DNA of 64,000 nucleotides from Rahnella sp. AA (GTDB lineage: Bacteria; Pseudomonadota; Gammaproteobacteria; Enterobacterales; Enterobacteriaceae), in assembly GCF_002834385.1 (NCBI RefSeq), contig NZ_PITQ01000003.1:248001-312000 (forward strand), read 5' to 3'. Of the stretch, positions 24,506 to 34,870 are shown one piece after another. Position numbers and translations under genes: made by a program. Below the pieces are notes generated by a model. It saw only the letters and a list, made by a program, of their open reading frames with translations, searched no databases and had not been told where the DNA came from. Within the stretch, counting starts at the first letter, position 1. Every line of letters starts with the position of its first letter.

Positions 24506-25813
24506 TTACGCTTCGATCAGCGTCTGCCCGAGATAATGATTTTCGTCTTTTACCCCCGGCAGCGTGAAGAAGAAACCGCCGCCATTTGGCCTGATATACT
24601 CTTCCAGTGCTTCACCGTTCAGACGCTTTTGTACTGTCAGGAAACCTTTTTCCAGATCATGCTGGTAACAGACGAAAATCAGCCCCATTTCCAGTTGCCC
24701 GGACGAGGTGACGCCCTGCGAATAGCTGTAACCGCGTCGCAGCATCAGGTTTTCTTCCGTCTCTTTGGTTCGCGGGTTGGCAAGGCGAATATGAGAGTCG
24801 AGACGGATAGTCTCCCCGTGCGGATCCTGAGCATAATCAGGCACATCATGTTCTTTTTCCATGCCGAGCGGCGCGCCGGTGGCTTTGTGGCGGCCAAAAA
24901 TCGACTGTTGTTCCTGTAACGGCGTGCGGTCCCATGATTCGACGCGGAAGGGAATCAAACGCGTCGCCTGATAACTTCCGCCCACCGTCCAGCCCGGCTC
25001 ACCCTGACCGGCGGTCACCCAGACCACTTTATCCATCAGTGGCTGATCTTTGGAATCCGGATTGGCTGTTCCGTCCTTAAAGCCCAGCAGGTTGATCGGC
25101 GTCTCTTTACCCTGGCTACGCGCGGCGTGAGAAGAAATAAAACCATCGCGACGCCAGCGCACACTGAGCAAATCCGGCGTGTATTTGATGATGTCGCGCA
25201 GCGCATGCACCACGGTATCGTTGTTGTTCGCACAAATTTGCAGTGACAGATCGCCGTGACAAAGTTTGGCATCGAGAGAATCGTTCGGGAAGCGCGCCAT
25301 GCGCTGTAATTTCAGCGGCTTATGCGGTGCTAATCCGAAACGCTCATCGAACAGTGATTCGCCGACAGACAACGTCATGGTCAGATTATCCGGGTAAATT
25401 TCAGCCCCCATCACACCTGAATCCATCGGCGGGAATTTCGGATCAACCGAAGGTGTCGTGCCGCCGGTAGTGAGGAACGCAAAGCGGGTGTCGAGCAGAC
25501 GGAAAAGACGCTCGAGATCGGCTTTGGTGGTCGCGAGTACATCAAACGCAACCAGCATCATCGACGCCTGCTGCGGCGTTAAAATCCCTGCCTGATGCCC
25601 GCCGTAATAAGGCTGCTTGCCCCAGCGTTCATCGGGAGAAACGGTGCCTGGTGTGTACTCTTTTTTGGCACCCGGTGTTTTTTCTGCCTGCGCACCGGCC
25701 GCGCCGCCGAGGGCAAATGCCCCGCCTAACAATCCCACGCCTTTCAGTAAACGGCGGCGTGAAGAAGAAGTCGCGTCCTGTTGTACGGACTTATTATCGT
25801 TTTTATTGCTCAT
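24506..25813 (-). CDS. efeB: Deferrochelatase/peroxidase EfeB (DyP type)
   Basis: Haem-containing dye-decolourising peroxidase of 435 residues, exported to the periplasm by Tat. [21 protein letters not shown] is an unmistakable twin-arginine signal. The DyP signature [12 protein letters not shown] (GxxDG) is present, and further conserved segments are [19 protein letters not shown] and RRGYSYSQG. With EfeO it works in ferrous iron uptake through EfeU, and haem deferrochelation has been proposed. It is the last gene of efeUOB and is separated from efeO by an ERIC element, which may lower or uncouple its expression. Confidence 0.96.
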   Translation of the reverse strand: MSNKNDNKSVQQDATSSSRRRLLKGVGLLGGAFALGGAAGAQAEKTPGAKKEYTPGTVSPDERWGKQPYYGGHQAGILTPQQASMMLVAFDVLATTKADLERLFRLLDTRFAFLTTGGTTPSVDPKFPPMDSGVMGAEIYPDNLTMTLSVGESLFDERFGLAPHKPLKLQRMARFPNDSLDAKLCHGDLSLQICANNNDTVVHALRDIIKYTPDLLSVRWRRDGFISSHAARSQGKETPINLLGFKDGTANPDSKDQPLMDKVVWVTAGQGEPGWTVGGSYQATRLIPFRVESWDRTPLQEQQSIFGRHKATGAPLGMEKEHDVPDYAQDPHGETIRLDSHIRLANPRTKETEENLMLRRGYSYSQGVTSSGQLEMGLIFVCYQHDLEKGFLTVQKRLNGEALEEYIRPNGGGFFFTLPGVKDENHYLGQTLIEA

Positions 25814-25891
25814 TGCTATGCCTCAACTTCATGACACTTTGCACTATGCAAGAGAGCGCCTGAGCGCTCTCTGCTTATTCCCACTCAGGGA

Positions 25892-26017
25892 ATACCCTAA
25901 ATAATTCACGTTGCAGGAAGGCGGCAAGCTCATGAATCCCCGGGAGCAGGGACGTACCCTGTGACCGGGGTGAATGAGCGCAGCCAACGCATCTGCGGCG
26001 CGAAGTATGACGGGTAT
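25892..26017 (+). repeat. ERIC element
   Basis: The 126-bp sequence matches the enterobacterial repetitive intergenic consensus in order: terminal ATACCC, GTTGCAGGAAGGCGGCAAG, GTGAATCCCC-type core paired with GACCGGGGTGAATGAGCG, CAGCCAACGCA, GAAGTATGACGGGTAT. The ends form inverted repeats and the whole element can fold into one long hairpin. It abuts the efeO stop codon, inside the efeUOB operon, where it could alter mRNA stability. Confidence 0.92.
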
Positions 26018-27157
26018 TTAATCCAGACCTAAAACGCCACGCAGCCTGGCTAAATCTTCTGCCAGCGTGGTGATCGGCCCTTTCATCGCATTACGGTCGG
26101 CGTCGGAGAGTTTTTCGTAGTTCTCGTAACCGTCTTTGGTTTTGTATTTATCCAGCAGGGTATCCACGGTTTTAAAGTTCGCGTCGATTTTATCCAGCAG
26201 CGGTTTGTCGGCTTTTTCCAGCAGCGGACGCAGCAGGTTCACGATTTTCTGCGCACCGTCGAGGTTAGCGCGGAAATCCCACAAATCGGTGCGGCTGTAA
26301 CGGTCTTCCTCACCGCTGATTTTGCTGGCTGCCACTTCTTCGATGAGACCCGCTGCGCCGCCGACCACTTTGCTTGGCGGGAAGGTCAGCTCGGCAATAC
26401 GTTTTTGCAGATCAACCGTGTCGGCATACAGCTTGTCAGCAAACGGTTCGGTGCCTTTGGTGGTTTTGTCCGCGAAGAGAATTTTCTCCAGACGGTGGAA
26501 ACCGGTGAAGTTAGGATCTTCGGCTTTTTTCTCGAAGTCATCTTCACGGGCATCGATGCTGCCATCGAGATCAGAGAACAGCTCGGCGATAGGTTCGATA
26601 CGCTCGTAATAAACGCGGGTGGACGCATACAGTGCCTGCGCTTTCGCCAGATCGCCTTTTTTAACGGCTTCTGTGAAGGCTTTGGTGTGAGAAACCAGCT
26701 CGGCAACCTGCTGGGTAACATACACTTTATATTCTGCAATCGGCCCCACCAGCGCCATAGCATCGGGCTTACCGGCAGCGTCAGCACCTTCCGCCGTCAC
26801 GGTCAGTTTGCCTTTCGGATTGCTCAGCAAGCCGCAGGTCATGTCGTATTCGCCCGGTTCAAGATTGGCGGTCATTTTCTGCGTGAAGCCCGGTGCCACG
26901 TTTTCACGTTCTTCCACCACCATCACGCCTTTCAGAATTTCCCATTCCAGGTTTTTCTGGCTGTCGTTATGGATAACAAACTGGGTTTTACCGGCTGGCA
27001 CGGTCAGCGCCATCGGTTCACATTGTTTGTCGTTAACGGCAATCTTGACCTGACGGACATCAGCCGCCAGCACGTTAGCGCTCAGCGCAAAAGCGGGCAG
27101 TGACAGCAGCGCGACCTGTAAAGCTTTACGGCGAAACAGCGGGGATGAATATGGCAT
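26018..27157 (-). CDS. efeO: Iron uptake system periplasmic protein EfeO
   Basis: Periplasmic ferrous-iron-binding partner of EfeU, 379 residues from the ATG at 27157 ([18 protein letters not shown]). The upstream Met in the same frame would spoil the signal peptide, which ends SANVLA before ADVRQ. An N-terminal cupredoxin-like domain (about 30-130) contains NDKQCEPM and [14 protein letters not shown], giving Cys/Met/Glu ligands. A C-terminal imelysin/M75 domain includes [10 protein letters not shown], the expected HxxE-type motif. The gene lies 46 bp downstream of efeU. Confidence 0.96.
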   Translation of the reverse strand: MPYSSPLFRRKALQVALLSLPAFALSANVLAADVRQVKIAVNDKQCEPMALTVPAGKTQFVIHNDSQKNLEWEILKGVMVVEERENVAPGFTQKMTANLEPGEYDMTCGLLSNPKGKLTVTAEGADAAGKPDAMALVGPIAEYKVYVTQQVAELVSHTKAFTEAVKKGDLAKAQALYASTRVYYERIEPIAELFSDLDGSIDAREDDFEKKAEDPNFTGFHRLEKILFADKTTKGTEPFADKLYADTVDLQKRIAELTFPPSKVVGGAAGLIEEVAASKISGEEDRYSRTDLWDFRANLDGAQKIVNLLRPLLEKADKPLLDKIDANFKTVDTLLDKYKTKDGYENYEKLSDADRNAMKGPITTLAEDLARLRGVLGLD

Positions 27158-27203
27158 GTACAACTCCGTGACAAAGGCAAAGTGATGAATCAAATGTATA
27201 AAA

Positions 27204-28055
27204 TCAGCGTTGTGTTTTTTGTCCGGCAGAAGCCGGAGCCGTGACCGCTGATTTTCCCTGAGGCATAAAGAACAGGAACAGCGCGGGGATCAGATACAGG
27301 AAATACACCGCGACTTCACTGACGGTCGGCGCTTCCTGATAACCAAACATCCCTTCCAGCAAGGTGCCGAACAGAGAATGTGTGGACAGCGTGCCGCTGA
27401 AATCAAACGCGATATCCTGCATTCCGTTCCACAAACCGGCTTCGTGGAACGCACGGATAGCACCGGCCGCCAGACCCGCCGCAACGAACAGAATAAACAG
27501 GCTGGTCCACTTAAAGAACTTCGCCAGATGCAGCTTCACGCCGCCGTAGTAAATCAGGAAACCCAGCACGATAGCCGCGCCCAGACCGAGTAACGCGCCG
27601 ATGGGGGCTTCAATGCCGACATCCTGCTGGAATGCCGCCAGCAGGAAAAATACTGACTCCAGCCCTTCACGCGCGACCGCGAAGAACACCATCGCTACCA
27701 GCGCCCAGCCCTGCCCGCGTCCGGAATTAAGCGCGTTATCAATCGCACCTTCCAGATGCACTTTGATGGAACGCGAAACCTTACGCATCCAGAACACCAT
27801 GTAGGTCAGAATGCACACCGCCACCACGGCCACGATGCCTTCAAACAGCTCCTGCTGCTTTTGCGGAAACTCACCGGTGGTGGCGTTAATGAACAGCCCC
27901 AGCGCCAGACACAATGCCGCAGCAATGAACACGCCAATCCAGACCACACCGAGCCACTGCCCGCGCTGCGTCCGTTTGAGGTAACTGGCGATCAGGCTGA
28001 CAATCAGCGCCGCCTCCAGCCCTTCGCGAAACATAATGAGAAACGGAACGAACAT
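27204..28055 (-). CDS. efeU: Ferrous iron permease EfeU
   Basis: Inner-membrane Fe2+ permease of the FTR1/ILT family, 283 residues with seven hydrophobic segments. The two iron-binding REGLE motifs are visible: [14 protein letters not shown] in the first helix and [15 protein letters not shown] in the fourth. The frame appears complete, in contrast to the frameshifted efeU of E. coli K-12, so the EfeUOB system should be functional. A Fur box lies about 77 bp upstream of the start. Confidence 0.97.
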   Translation of the reverse strand: MFVPFLIMFREGLEAALIVSLIASYLKRTQRGQWLGVVWIGVFIAAALCLALGLFINATTGEFPQKQQELFEGIVAVVAVCILTYMVFWMRKVSRSIKVHLEGAIDNALNSGRGQGWALVAMVFFAVAREGLESVFFLLAAFQQDVGIEAPIGALLGLGAAIVLGFLIYYGGVKLHLAKFFKWTSLFILFVAAGLAAGAIRAFHEAGLWNGMQDIAFDFSGTLSTHSLFGTLLEGMFGYQEAPTVSEVAVYFLYLIPALFLFFMPQGKSAVTAPASAGQKTQR

Positions 28056-28131
28056 AGCGGAAACTCCCGAGCCCTGAATTCTGAAGACTGACAGGTATGT
28101 AAGGACTCTGTAAAGAAAAGTAAAAAGAAAC

Positions 28132-28150
28132 GATATTGATTATCATTCCT
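28132..28150 (-). promoter_or_regulatory. Fur box upstream of efeU
   Basis: GATATTGATTATCATTCCT matches the 19-bp Fur consensus at 14 positions, mostly on the left arm and centre, and suggests iron repression of efeUOB. Confidence 0.65.
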
Positions 28151-28221
28151 GGAAAAAGAAATACAAGAGGTGACAGACTCTTTTTTGAAATCAGGCGGGG
28201 AAATGAGCACGAAAAAACAGA

Positions 28222-28248
28222 AAACCGGGATCAGGGCGATCCCGGTTT
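28222..28248 (-). terminator. Terminator after putP
   Basis: An 11-bp perfect stem (AAACCGGGATC and its complement) with a 5-base loop is followed on the minus strand by TCTGTTTTTTC, 21 bp past the putP stop. Confidence 0.88.
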
Positions 28249-28269
28249 GCAGCGATAACGCGGGGAAAA

Positions 28270-29754
28270 TCAGATGGTGTTGTATTCCGCTTCGGCAGCG
28301 TTGAAGCGCTCTTCGACTGCTACGGAAGGTTTACGCCCCATCAGGCTGACCACCCAGATGGCGATCGAAGCAAAGATAAAGCCGGGAATAATTTCGTACA
28401 GTTCGGCCCAGCCGTAGCTTTTCCACAAAATGACCGTCGCGGCGCCGATGACCATTCCGGCCAGCGCGCCGTTGCGGGTCATGCGTTTCCACATCACGGA
28501 AATCAGGATCACCGGCCCGAATGCCGCACCAAAACCTGCCCAGGCGTAGCTGACTAAACCGAGAACGCGGTTTTCAGGGTTGGCGGCCAGCGCAATCGCC
28601 ACCAGCGCGACAACCAGCACCATCGCACGACCAATCCACACCAGCTCACGCTGGCTTGCGCCTTTACGCAGGAACGCTTTGTACAAATCTTCAGTAATCG
28701 CGCTCGAACAGACCAGCAACTGGCAGCTCAGGGTGCTCATCACCGCCGCCAGAATGGCCGACAGCAAAATCCCGGCAATCCACGGGTTGAACAGGATTTT
28801 CGCCAGCTCGATGAACACGCGCTCACCGTTTTGCGTCACGTTGCCCGCCACTGCCGGATTATTGCTGAAATACGCAATCCCGAAGAAGCCCACGGCGATG
28901 GTGCCCGCCAGACACAGAATCATCCACGTCATGCTGATACGGCGTGCGCTGCGGATAGTGTGATGCGAATCGGCGGCCATAAAACGCGCCAGAATATGCG
29001 GCTGACCGAAATACCCCAGCCCCCAGCCGAGCAGGGACAAAATCGCCACCAGATTCATATTCTTGAACATATCGGTGTATTCCGGGTTTTTCGCCTGAAT
29101 CACCAGCATCGAACTGTCAATGCCGCCGACCGCGAGGATGACAATCACCGGTGTCAGGATCAGCGCGAAAATCATCAGGCTGGCCTGCACGGTGTCAGTC
29201 CAGCTGACCGCCAGAAAACCGCCTATAAAGGTATAAATAATGGTCGCTGCGGCACCCGCCCACAGCGCGGTCTGATAAGACATCCCGAAGGTGCTTTCAA
29301 ACAAACGCGCACCGGCAACAATCCCCGAAGCACAGTAAATGGTGAAAAACACCAGGATCACAATCGCCGAAATAATACGCAGCAATTTACTGGAATCTTC
29401 AAAGCGGTGCGTGAAGTAATCCGGCAGCGTCAGCGCATTATTGTTGGCCTCGGTGTGAACGCGTAAGCGCCCCGCCACCAGCTTCCAGTTCAGATACGCG
29501 CCAATCGTGAGGCCGATGGCAATCCAGCTTTCGGAAATACCGGAAAGAAAAATCGCACCCGGTAAACCCATTAACAACCAGCCGCTCATGTCCGAAGCGC
29601 CGGCGGAAAGTGCCGTCACCACGCTGCCTAAACTGCGGCCACCCAGAATATAATCATCAAAGTTTTTGGTCCGTAAATACGCGATGAGCCCTATCAAAAT
29701 CATCCCGAAAATATAAACACAAAACGTCACCACCATCGGTGTGTTCATTGTCAT
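28270..29754 (-). CDS. putP: Sodium/proline symporter PutP
   Basis: Inner-membrane Na+/L-proline symporter of the SSS family, 494 residues. The start at 29754 is chosen because GGAG lies 7 bases upstream; two codons later comes the Met aligned with E. coli PutP (NTPMVVTFCVYIFGMILIGL). The family motifs DDYILGGRSLG, LSAGASDMSGWLLMG and GFLAVSWTDTVQASLM are intact, the last two including residues known for Na+ and proline binding. It is divergent from putA; both would be repressed by PutA when proline is absent. Confidence 0.97.
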   Translation of the reverse strand: MTMNTPMVVTFCVYIFGMILIGLIAYLRTKNFDDYILGGRSLGSVVTALSAGASDMSGWLLMGLPGAIFLSGISESWIAIGLTIGAYLNWKLVAGRLRVHTEANNNALTLPDYFTHRFEDSSKLLRIISAIVILVFFTIYCASGIVAGARLFESTFGMSYQTALWAGAAATIIYTFIGGFLAVSWTDTVQASLMIFALILTPVIVILAVGGIDSSMLVIQAKNPEYTDMFKNMNLVAILSLLGWGLGYFGQPHILARFMAADSHHTIRSARRISMTWMILCLAGTIAVGFFGIAYFSNNPAVAGNVTQNGERVFIELAKILFNPWIAGILLSAILAAVMSTLSCQLLVCSSAITEDLYKAFLRKGASQRELVWIGRAMVLVVALVAIALAANPENRVLGLVSYAWAGFGAAFGPVILISVMWKRMTRNGALAGMVIGAATVILWKSYGWAELYEIIPGFIFASIAIWVVSLMGRKPSVAVEERFNAAEAEYNTI

Positions 29755-30280
29755 GTCTTTCTCCACTTTCTTATTTTTTGCGATACGTGTTTGCAATGCA
29801 GACCGGCATCTGTCTGTCCTGACACGCCTTTTTCAAAAGGCGGCCAACATCATGCCGGGGCGAGATGATGGCTGAAACCCGCGAAGGATGCAGCATGACT
29901 CTCCATTTTTTTTCTTTTTCAGCGTACTTAATGTGGTTTTTATTCAAATTAACTGTCGGTCGCGATACTGGTTGAGTGATCGCCACATTTCAAATGTTTT
30001 AACATTTTGGATACGTAAAATTTACGACGCATCACACTTATGATGAGAGCGGGTTGCACGTTACATTTTCAAAAGTTGCACCTTTAACATTGAGGTTATT
30101 AAGGCAGTCACCAGGGAAAACCGGCCTTTCCCGCGTTGATTCAATGTTAAAAATGCCAAATAAATCACATCAGGCATACTTCGTGCATTAACAGGGTTGC
30201 ACAAGGTTGCAACATGGAAGATATTGCTTGCCATAAAGATAATGAATTCACCTGAACCTTTTCATATGGAGTGGTTGCGC
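29755..30280. promoter_or_regulatory. putP-putA divergent control region with PutA boxes
   Basis: The PutA recognition hexamer GTTGCA occurs four times on the plus strand, at 30053-30058, 30075-30080, 30196-30201 and 30206-30211, the last two only 10 bp apart. In E. coli PutA binds such hexamers to repress both genes until proline draws it to the membrane. A near match (GTTGCG) lies just before the putA start. The half nearest putP shows no other clear site. Confidence 0.75.
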
Positions 30281-33200
30281 ATGGGTATGACGACGATGGG
30301 CGTGAAGCTGGACGAAGGCACACGCGACAGGCTAAAAATTGCGGCACAGCAGATTGACCGCACGCCGCACTGGCTGATCAAACAGGCGATTTTTTCCTAT
30401 CTGGAACGTCTGGAAAATGGCGATTCGCTGCCGGAGATCCCGGCGCTGAACGGCGCAGCGGCTGGCGATGCGGAAGATCCCGCCGGTCAGCCGGTGCAGG
30501 AAATACATCAGCCGTTCCTTGATTTCGCCGAGCAGATTTTGCCGCAGTCAGTCAGTCGCTCAGCCATTACCGCCGCCTATCGCCGCCCGGAGCCGGAAGC
30601 CGTTTCCATGCTGCTCGAACAGGCCCGTCTGCCTGCCCCGCTCAACGACGCGGCGCTGAAACTGGCCGCCGACATCGCCACCAAGTTGCGTAACCAGAAA
30701 AGTGCAAACGGCCGCGCCGGGATGGTGCAAAGCCTGTTGCAGGAATTCTCCCTCTCCTCGCAGGAAGGCGTGGCGCTGATGTGTCTGGCCGAAGCGCTGT
30801 TGCGTATTCCCGATAAGCCAACGCGCGATGCGTTAATCCGCGACAAAATCAGCAACGGTAACTGGCATTCACATCTTGGCCGCAGCCCGTCGCTGTTCGT
30901 CAACGCCGCGACCTGGGGTCTGCTGTTCACCGGCAAACTGGTGGCGACACATAATGAAGCCAGCCTGTCGAAATCCCTGAACCGGATTATCGGCAAAAGC
31001 GGCGAACCGCTGATCCGCAAAGGCGTGGACATGGCGATGCGCCTGATGGGCGAACAGTTCGTGACCGGCGAAACCATCGCGGAAGCGCTGGCTAACGCAC
31101 GCAAACATGAAGAAAAAGGTTTCCGTTACTCCTACGACATGCTGGGTGAAGCGGCGCTGACCGAAAAAGACGCGCAGGCGTATTTGCAGTCGTACCAGCA
31201 GGCGATTAACGCGATTGGTAAAGCTTCAAACGGCCGTGGCATTTATGAAGGGCCGGGGATTTCCATCAAACTTTCCGCCCTGCATCCGCGCTACAGCCGT
31301 GCCCAGTACGAACGCGTGATGGACGAACTTTATCCGCGCCTGCTTTCCCTGACACTGCTGGCGCGCAGTTATGACATCGGCATCAACATTGACGCCGAAG
31401 AAGCCGACCGTCTGGAAATCTCCCTCGATCTGCTGGAAAAACTCTGCTTTGAGCCGGAACTGGCGGGCTGGAACGGCATCGGCTTCGTTATTCAGGCTTA
31501 CCAGAAACGCTGCCCGATGGTCATCGATTATCTGACTAATCTGGCGCAGCGCAGCCGCCGCCGCCTGATGATCCGCCTGGTGAAAGGCGCGTACTGGGAC
31601 AGCGAGATTAAACGCGCCCAGATGGACGGTCTGGAAGATTATCCGGTTTATACCCGCAAGGTTTACACCGACGTTTCCTATCTGGCCTGCGCCCGCAAAC
31701 TGCTGGCGGTGCCCAACCTGATTTATCCGCAGTTTGCGACACACAACGCGCACACCGTGGCGGCAATTTATCAGCTGGCCGGTAACAACTATTATCCCGG
31801 CCAGTACGAATTCCAGTGCCTGCACGGCATGGGCGAACCGCTGTACGAACAGGTTGTCGGCAAAATCAGCGAGGGCAAACTGAACCGCCCTTGCCGCATT
31901 TATGCCCCGGTCGGCACGCATGAAACGTTGCTGGCGTATCTGGTACGCCGCCTGCTGGAAAACGGTGCGAACACCTCCTTTGTTAACCGTATCGCTGACG
32001 CCACCTTGCCGATTGACGAACTGGTGGCCGATCCGGTTCTGGCCGTCGAAGCGCTGGCCGCCAGCGAAGGTCAGGTCGGATTGCCTCATCCGCGTATCGC
32101 GCTGCCGCGCAATTTGTACGGCGACAAACGTGTGAACTCAGCCGGGCTGGATATGTCGAGCGAACACCGTCTGGCGTCGCTTTCCAGCGCCCTGCTGCAA
32201 AGCGCCAGCCATCCGGTGAAAGCCCAGCCGATGATTGATGCGCAGACCGATGAGGGCGAATTCCTGCCGGTCATTAACCCGGCTGAAAACGGCGATATCG
32301 TCGGTTACGTGCGTGAAGCCACGCAGGACGAAATCAGCCGTGCGCTGGATGCATCCACTGCCGCCGGTGCCATCTGGTTTGCGACGCCTCCCGAAGAGCG
32401 CGCCGCAATCTTGCAACGCGCCGCAGAATTGATGGAAGCACAGTTGCAAAGCTTGCTTGGCGTGCTGGTGCGTGAGGCCGGAAAGACCTTTAATAACGCC
32501 ATCGCCGAAGTGCGTGAAGCGGTGGATTTCCTGCACTATTACGCAGGCCAGATCCGCGAAGACTTTGCCAATGATTCGCACCGTCCACTCGGGCCGGTGG
32601 TGTGTATCAGCCCGTGGAACTTCCCGCTGGCGATTTTCACCGGCCAGATTGCCGCCGCGCTCGCCGCAGGCAACAGCGTGCTGGCAAAACCGGCTGAGCA
32701 GACGCCACTGATTGCTGCGCTGGCCGTAGGCATTTTGCATGAAGCCGGTGTTCCCGCTGGCGTGCTGCAACTGTTGCCGGGCCAGGGGGAAACCGTGGGC
32801 TCACAGCTGGTGAACGACGAGCGCGTCCGCGGCGTGCTGTTTACCGGTTCCACCGATGTGGCGGGAATTTTGCAACGCAACATCGCCGGTCGTCTGGATC
32901 CGCAAGGGCGCCCGACGCCGCTTATCGCCGAAACCGGCGGCCTGAATGCGATGATTGTGGATTCCTCCGCGCTCACCGAACAGGTGGTGACGGATGTCGT
33001 GGCGTCAGCCTTCGACAGCGCCGGTCAGCGCTGTTCCGCCCTGCGCGTGCTGTGTATTCAGGACGACGTCGCCGACCATACGCTGCAAATGCTGCGCGGT
33101 GCGATGGCCGAATGCCGCATGGGCAACCCTGAGCGGTTATGTACCGACATCGGGCCGGTGATTGACGCCGAAGCCAAAGCCGGTATCGAGAAACACATCG

Positions 33201-34255
33201 ATGCCATGCGCGCCAAAGGCCGCACGGTGTATCAGGCCACGCAGGAATTTACTGCCGATCAGCAGGAATGGACGCGCGGAACCTTCATTAAACCGACGCT
33301 GATCGAGCTGGAAAGCTTCGATGAAATGAAGAAAGAAATCTTCGGCCCGGTACTGCATGTGGTGCGTTATGCCCGTCAGGAACTGGATAAGCTGATCGGT
33401 CAGATTAATGCCGCGGGTTACGGCCTGACGCTGGGTATTCATACCCGCATCGACGAAACCATCCACCGCGTGACGCAGCAGGCGCACGTTGGCAACATGT
33501 ATGTGAACCGCAACATGGTCGGCGCTGTCGTGGGTGTCCAGCCGTTTGGCGGTGAAGGCTTATCAGGTACCGGTCCGAAAGCCGGTGGCCCGCTGTACCT
33601 GTACCGTCTGCTGAGCAGCCGCCCGCAGGACGCCGTGCAGCAAACGTTATTGCGTCAGGATCGCGAACTGCCGCTCGACACGTCTGTACGCGAAGCGTTA
33701 CTGGCACCGCACCGCGCGTTGCAACAATGGGCAACGGAGCAGAAACATCGCGAAGACCTGATTGCCGTCTGCGAGCGTTTCGCGCACACCAGCCAGGGCG
33801 GCACATTGCGCACCCTGCCGGGGCCGACCGGGGAACGTAACACCTACGCATTGTTGCCGCGTGAGCGTGTTCTGGCGTTGTCAGACAATCAGGATGACGC
33901 GCTGACCCAGCTTGCCGCCGTCACCGCGACCGGTTGCCGTATTCTCTGGCCGGATGCGCCGTTACAGCGCGAACTGTTCAGCCAGTTACCGAAAGCGGTA
34001 CAGGAACGTGTCGATTTCGCCAAAGACTGGCAGAACGATGCACCGGTATTTGACGCGGTGATTTACCACGGCGACGCTGATCAGCTACGTGAACTTTGCC
34101 AGCTTATCGCCAAGCGCCCGGGCGCGATTATTTCAGTACAAGGGTTTGCACGCGGCGAAGATAACATCCTGCTGGAGCGTCTGTTGCATGAGCGTTCGCT
34201 GAGTGTGAATACCGCAGCGGCTGGCGGGAATGCGAGTCTGATGACCATCGGGTGA
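30281..34255 (+). CDS. putA: Bifunctional proline dehydrogenase / P5C dehydrogenase and repressor PutA
   Basis: Trifunctional flavoprotein of 1324 residues that oxidises proline to glutamate and represses the put genes. The start at 30281 gives MGMTTMGVKLDEGTRDRLK as in E. coli and has GGAG 9 bases upstream; the longer frame is rejected. Domains: ribbon-helix-helix DNA-binding domain (about 1-47), proline dehydrogenase barrel (about 260-610, with EGPGISIKLSALHPRY and RLMIRLVKGAYWDSEIKRAQ), P5C dehydrogenase (about 650-1130, with SPWNFPLAIFTGQ, the catalytic Cys in DSAGQRCSALRVL, and ETGG), and a C-terminal domain ending NTAAAGGNASLMTIG. No truncation is seen. Confidence 0.98.
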   Translation: MGMTTMGVKLDEGTRDRLKIAAQQIDRTPHWLIKQAIFSYLERLENGDSLPEIPALNGAAAGDAEDPAGQPVQEIHQPFLDFAEQILPQSVSRSAITAAYRRPEPEAVSMLLEQARLPAPLNDAALKLAADIATKLRNQKSANGRAGMVQSLLQEFSLSSQEGVALMCLAEALLRIPDKPTRDALIRDKISNGNWHSHLGRSPSLFVNAATWGLLFTGKLVATHNEASLSKSLNRIIGKSGEPLIRKGVDMAMRLMGEQFVTGETIAEALANARKHEEKGFRYSYDMLGEAALTEKDAQAYLQSYQQAINAIGKASNGRGIYEGPGISIKLSALHPRYSRAQYERVMDELYPRLLSLTLLARSYDIGINIDAEEADRLEISLDLLEKLCFEPELAGWNGIGFVIQAYQKRCPMVIDYLTNLAQRSRRRLMIRLVKGAYWDSEIKRAQMDGLEDYPVYTRKVYTDVSYLACARKLLAVPNLIYPQFATHNAHTVAAIYQLAGNNYYPGQYEFQCLHGMGEPLYEQVVGKISEGKLNRPCRIYAPVGTHETLLAYLVRRLLENGANTSFVNRIADATLPIDELVADPVLAVEALAASEGQVGLPHPRIALPRNLYGDKRVNSAGLDMSSEHRLASLSSALLQSASHPVKAQPMIDAQTDEGEFLPVINPAENGDIVGYVREATQDEISRALDASTAAGAIWFATPPEERAAILQRAAELMEAQLQSLLGVLVREAGKTFNNAIAEVREAVDFLHYYAGQIREDFANDSHRPLGPVVCISPWNFPLAIFTGQIAAALAAGNSVLAKPAEQTPLIAALAVGILHEAGVPAGVLQLLPGQGETVGSQLVNDERVRGVLFTGSTDVAGILQRNIAGRLDPQGRPTPLIAETGGLNAMIVDSSALTEQVVTDVVASAFDSAGQRCSALRVLCIQDDVADHTLQMLRGAMAECRMGNPERLCTDIGPVIDAEAKAGIEKHIDAMRAKGRTVYQATQEFTADQQEWTRGTFIKPTLIELESFDEMKKEIFGPVLHVVRYARQELDKLIGQINAAGYGLTLGIHTRIDETIHRVTQQAHVGNMYVNRNMVGAVVGVQPFGGEGLSGTGPKAGGPLYLYRLLSSRPQDAVQQTLLRQDRELPLDTSVREALLAPHRALQQWATEQKHREDLIAVCERFAHTSQGGTLRTLPGPTGERNTYALLPRERVLALSDNQDDALTQLAAVTATGCRILWPDAPLQRELFSQLPKAVQERVDFAKDWQNDAPVFDAVIYHGDADQLRELCQLIAKRPGAIISVQGFARGEDNILLERLLHERSLSVNTAAAGGNASLMTIG

Positions 34256-34264
34256 TAGATTGCA

Positions 34265-34291
34265 GAAGCCGCTGCAACTGGGCGGCTTCTC
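34265..34291 (+). terminator. Likely terminator hairpin after putA
   Basis: AGAAGCCGC pairs with GCGGCTTCT around TGCAACTGG, about 10 bp past the putA stop. No strong T-run follows. It is also part of the left inverted repeat. Confidence 0.5.
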
Positions 34292-34352
34292 ACTTGCAGT
34301 CAAACGCTGTCGGCGGACCGAGAAAGTTTCGGCTTTTCACTTGCAGTGATCG

Positions 34353-34580
34353 CTTAACTCAGGTCAAAACCTTGGGTTGCCACCCAAACCGGCCTCAAGG
34401 AGCGCCTGTCGCCGCGCCCCTTGAGAATCCCGGGCTCTTAAACTGCGCGCTACCGCTGGCTGGCTATGTTTCAGCAACCACTGCTATTGCCGCGAAAACT
34501 TGCCGCTTCGCGGTTCCCTTACTCGGTTTCGAGCCACAGGTCTCGAAACACTTCGCTCGGCAAGCTTTCCGAAAGCGGCT
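34353..34580 (-). repeat. Intergenic repeat, copy B
   Basis: On the minus strand it reads in the same order as copy A: GAGCGAAGTG, GAGACCTGTGGCTCG, ACCGCGAAGCGGCAAG, GTTGCTGAAACATAGCCAG, AGCGGTAGCGCGCAG, AGAGCCCGGGATTCTCAAGGGG, and then a GTTTGGGTGGC-ACCCAAGGTTTTGA hairpin. Borders are approximate. Confidence 0.7.
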
Positions 34581-34659
34581 GGAGGCTTTTTCAATTCAAA
34601 ATCAGCCTGCATCTATCTTCCGAATTACATAGCCATTGGCCGCTTTCAAAACGGCGTCG

Positions 34660-34870
34660 AATGAACGGTGAGAAACAGCGAGAGTCTTTTTTCGAGCAGG
34701 TTCGAACCTGAAGTGAGAGTACCGCGCAGCGGCGGCGTTTGCGGCACTAGCCGGAGTTGCTGAAACATGGCCAGCGAGCGGCAGCGCGTGTTGAGAAAAA
34801 GCGTGGGAGATCAAAGAGGGAGGCGCTTTCCTCCCTCTTTGTCGGTTTCGGCGCAGCGTGTTAAGTGAAC
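34660..34870 (+). repeat. Intergenic repeat, copy C
   Basis: Contains TTCGAGCAGGTTCGAACCTG, ACCGCGCAGCGGCGGCG, TTTGCGGCAC, GTTGCTGAAACATGGCCAG, AGCGGCAGCGCG and a closing GGGAGGCGCTTTCCTCCC hairpin. The GAGCCCGGG block is eroded, so this copy is more diverged. It faces copy B. Confidence 0.6.

Noticed and set aside
26405-27103. Rightward frame of 232 codons inside efeO
   Set aside because: Antisense to conserved EfeO; Phe/His/Gln-rich, no motif, no ribosome site.
31226-32089. Leftward frame of 287 codons inside putA
   Set aside because: Antisense shadow within the proline dehydrogenase domain; composition (Ala, Arg, Gln, His, Val runs) is typical of reverse-frame artefacts.
34252-34632. Rightward frame of 126 codons after putA
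   Set aside because: Covers repeat copy B and the inverted repeat; no ribosome site and no protein features.
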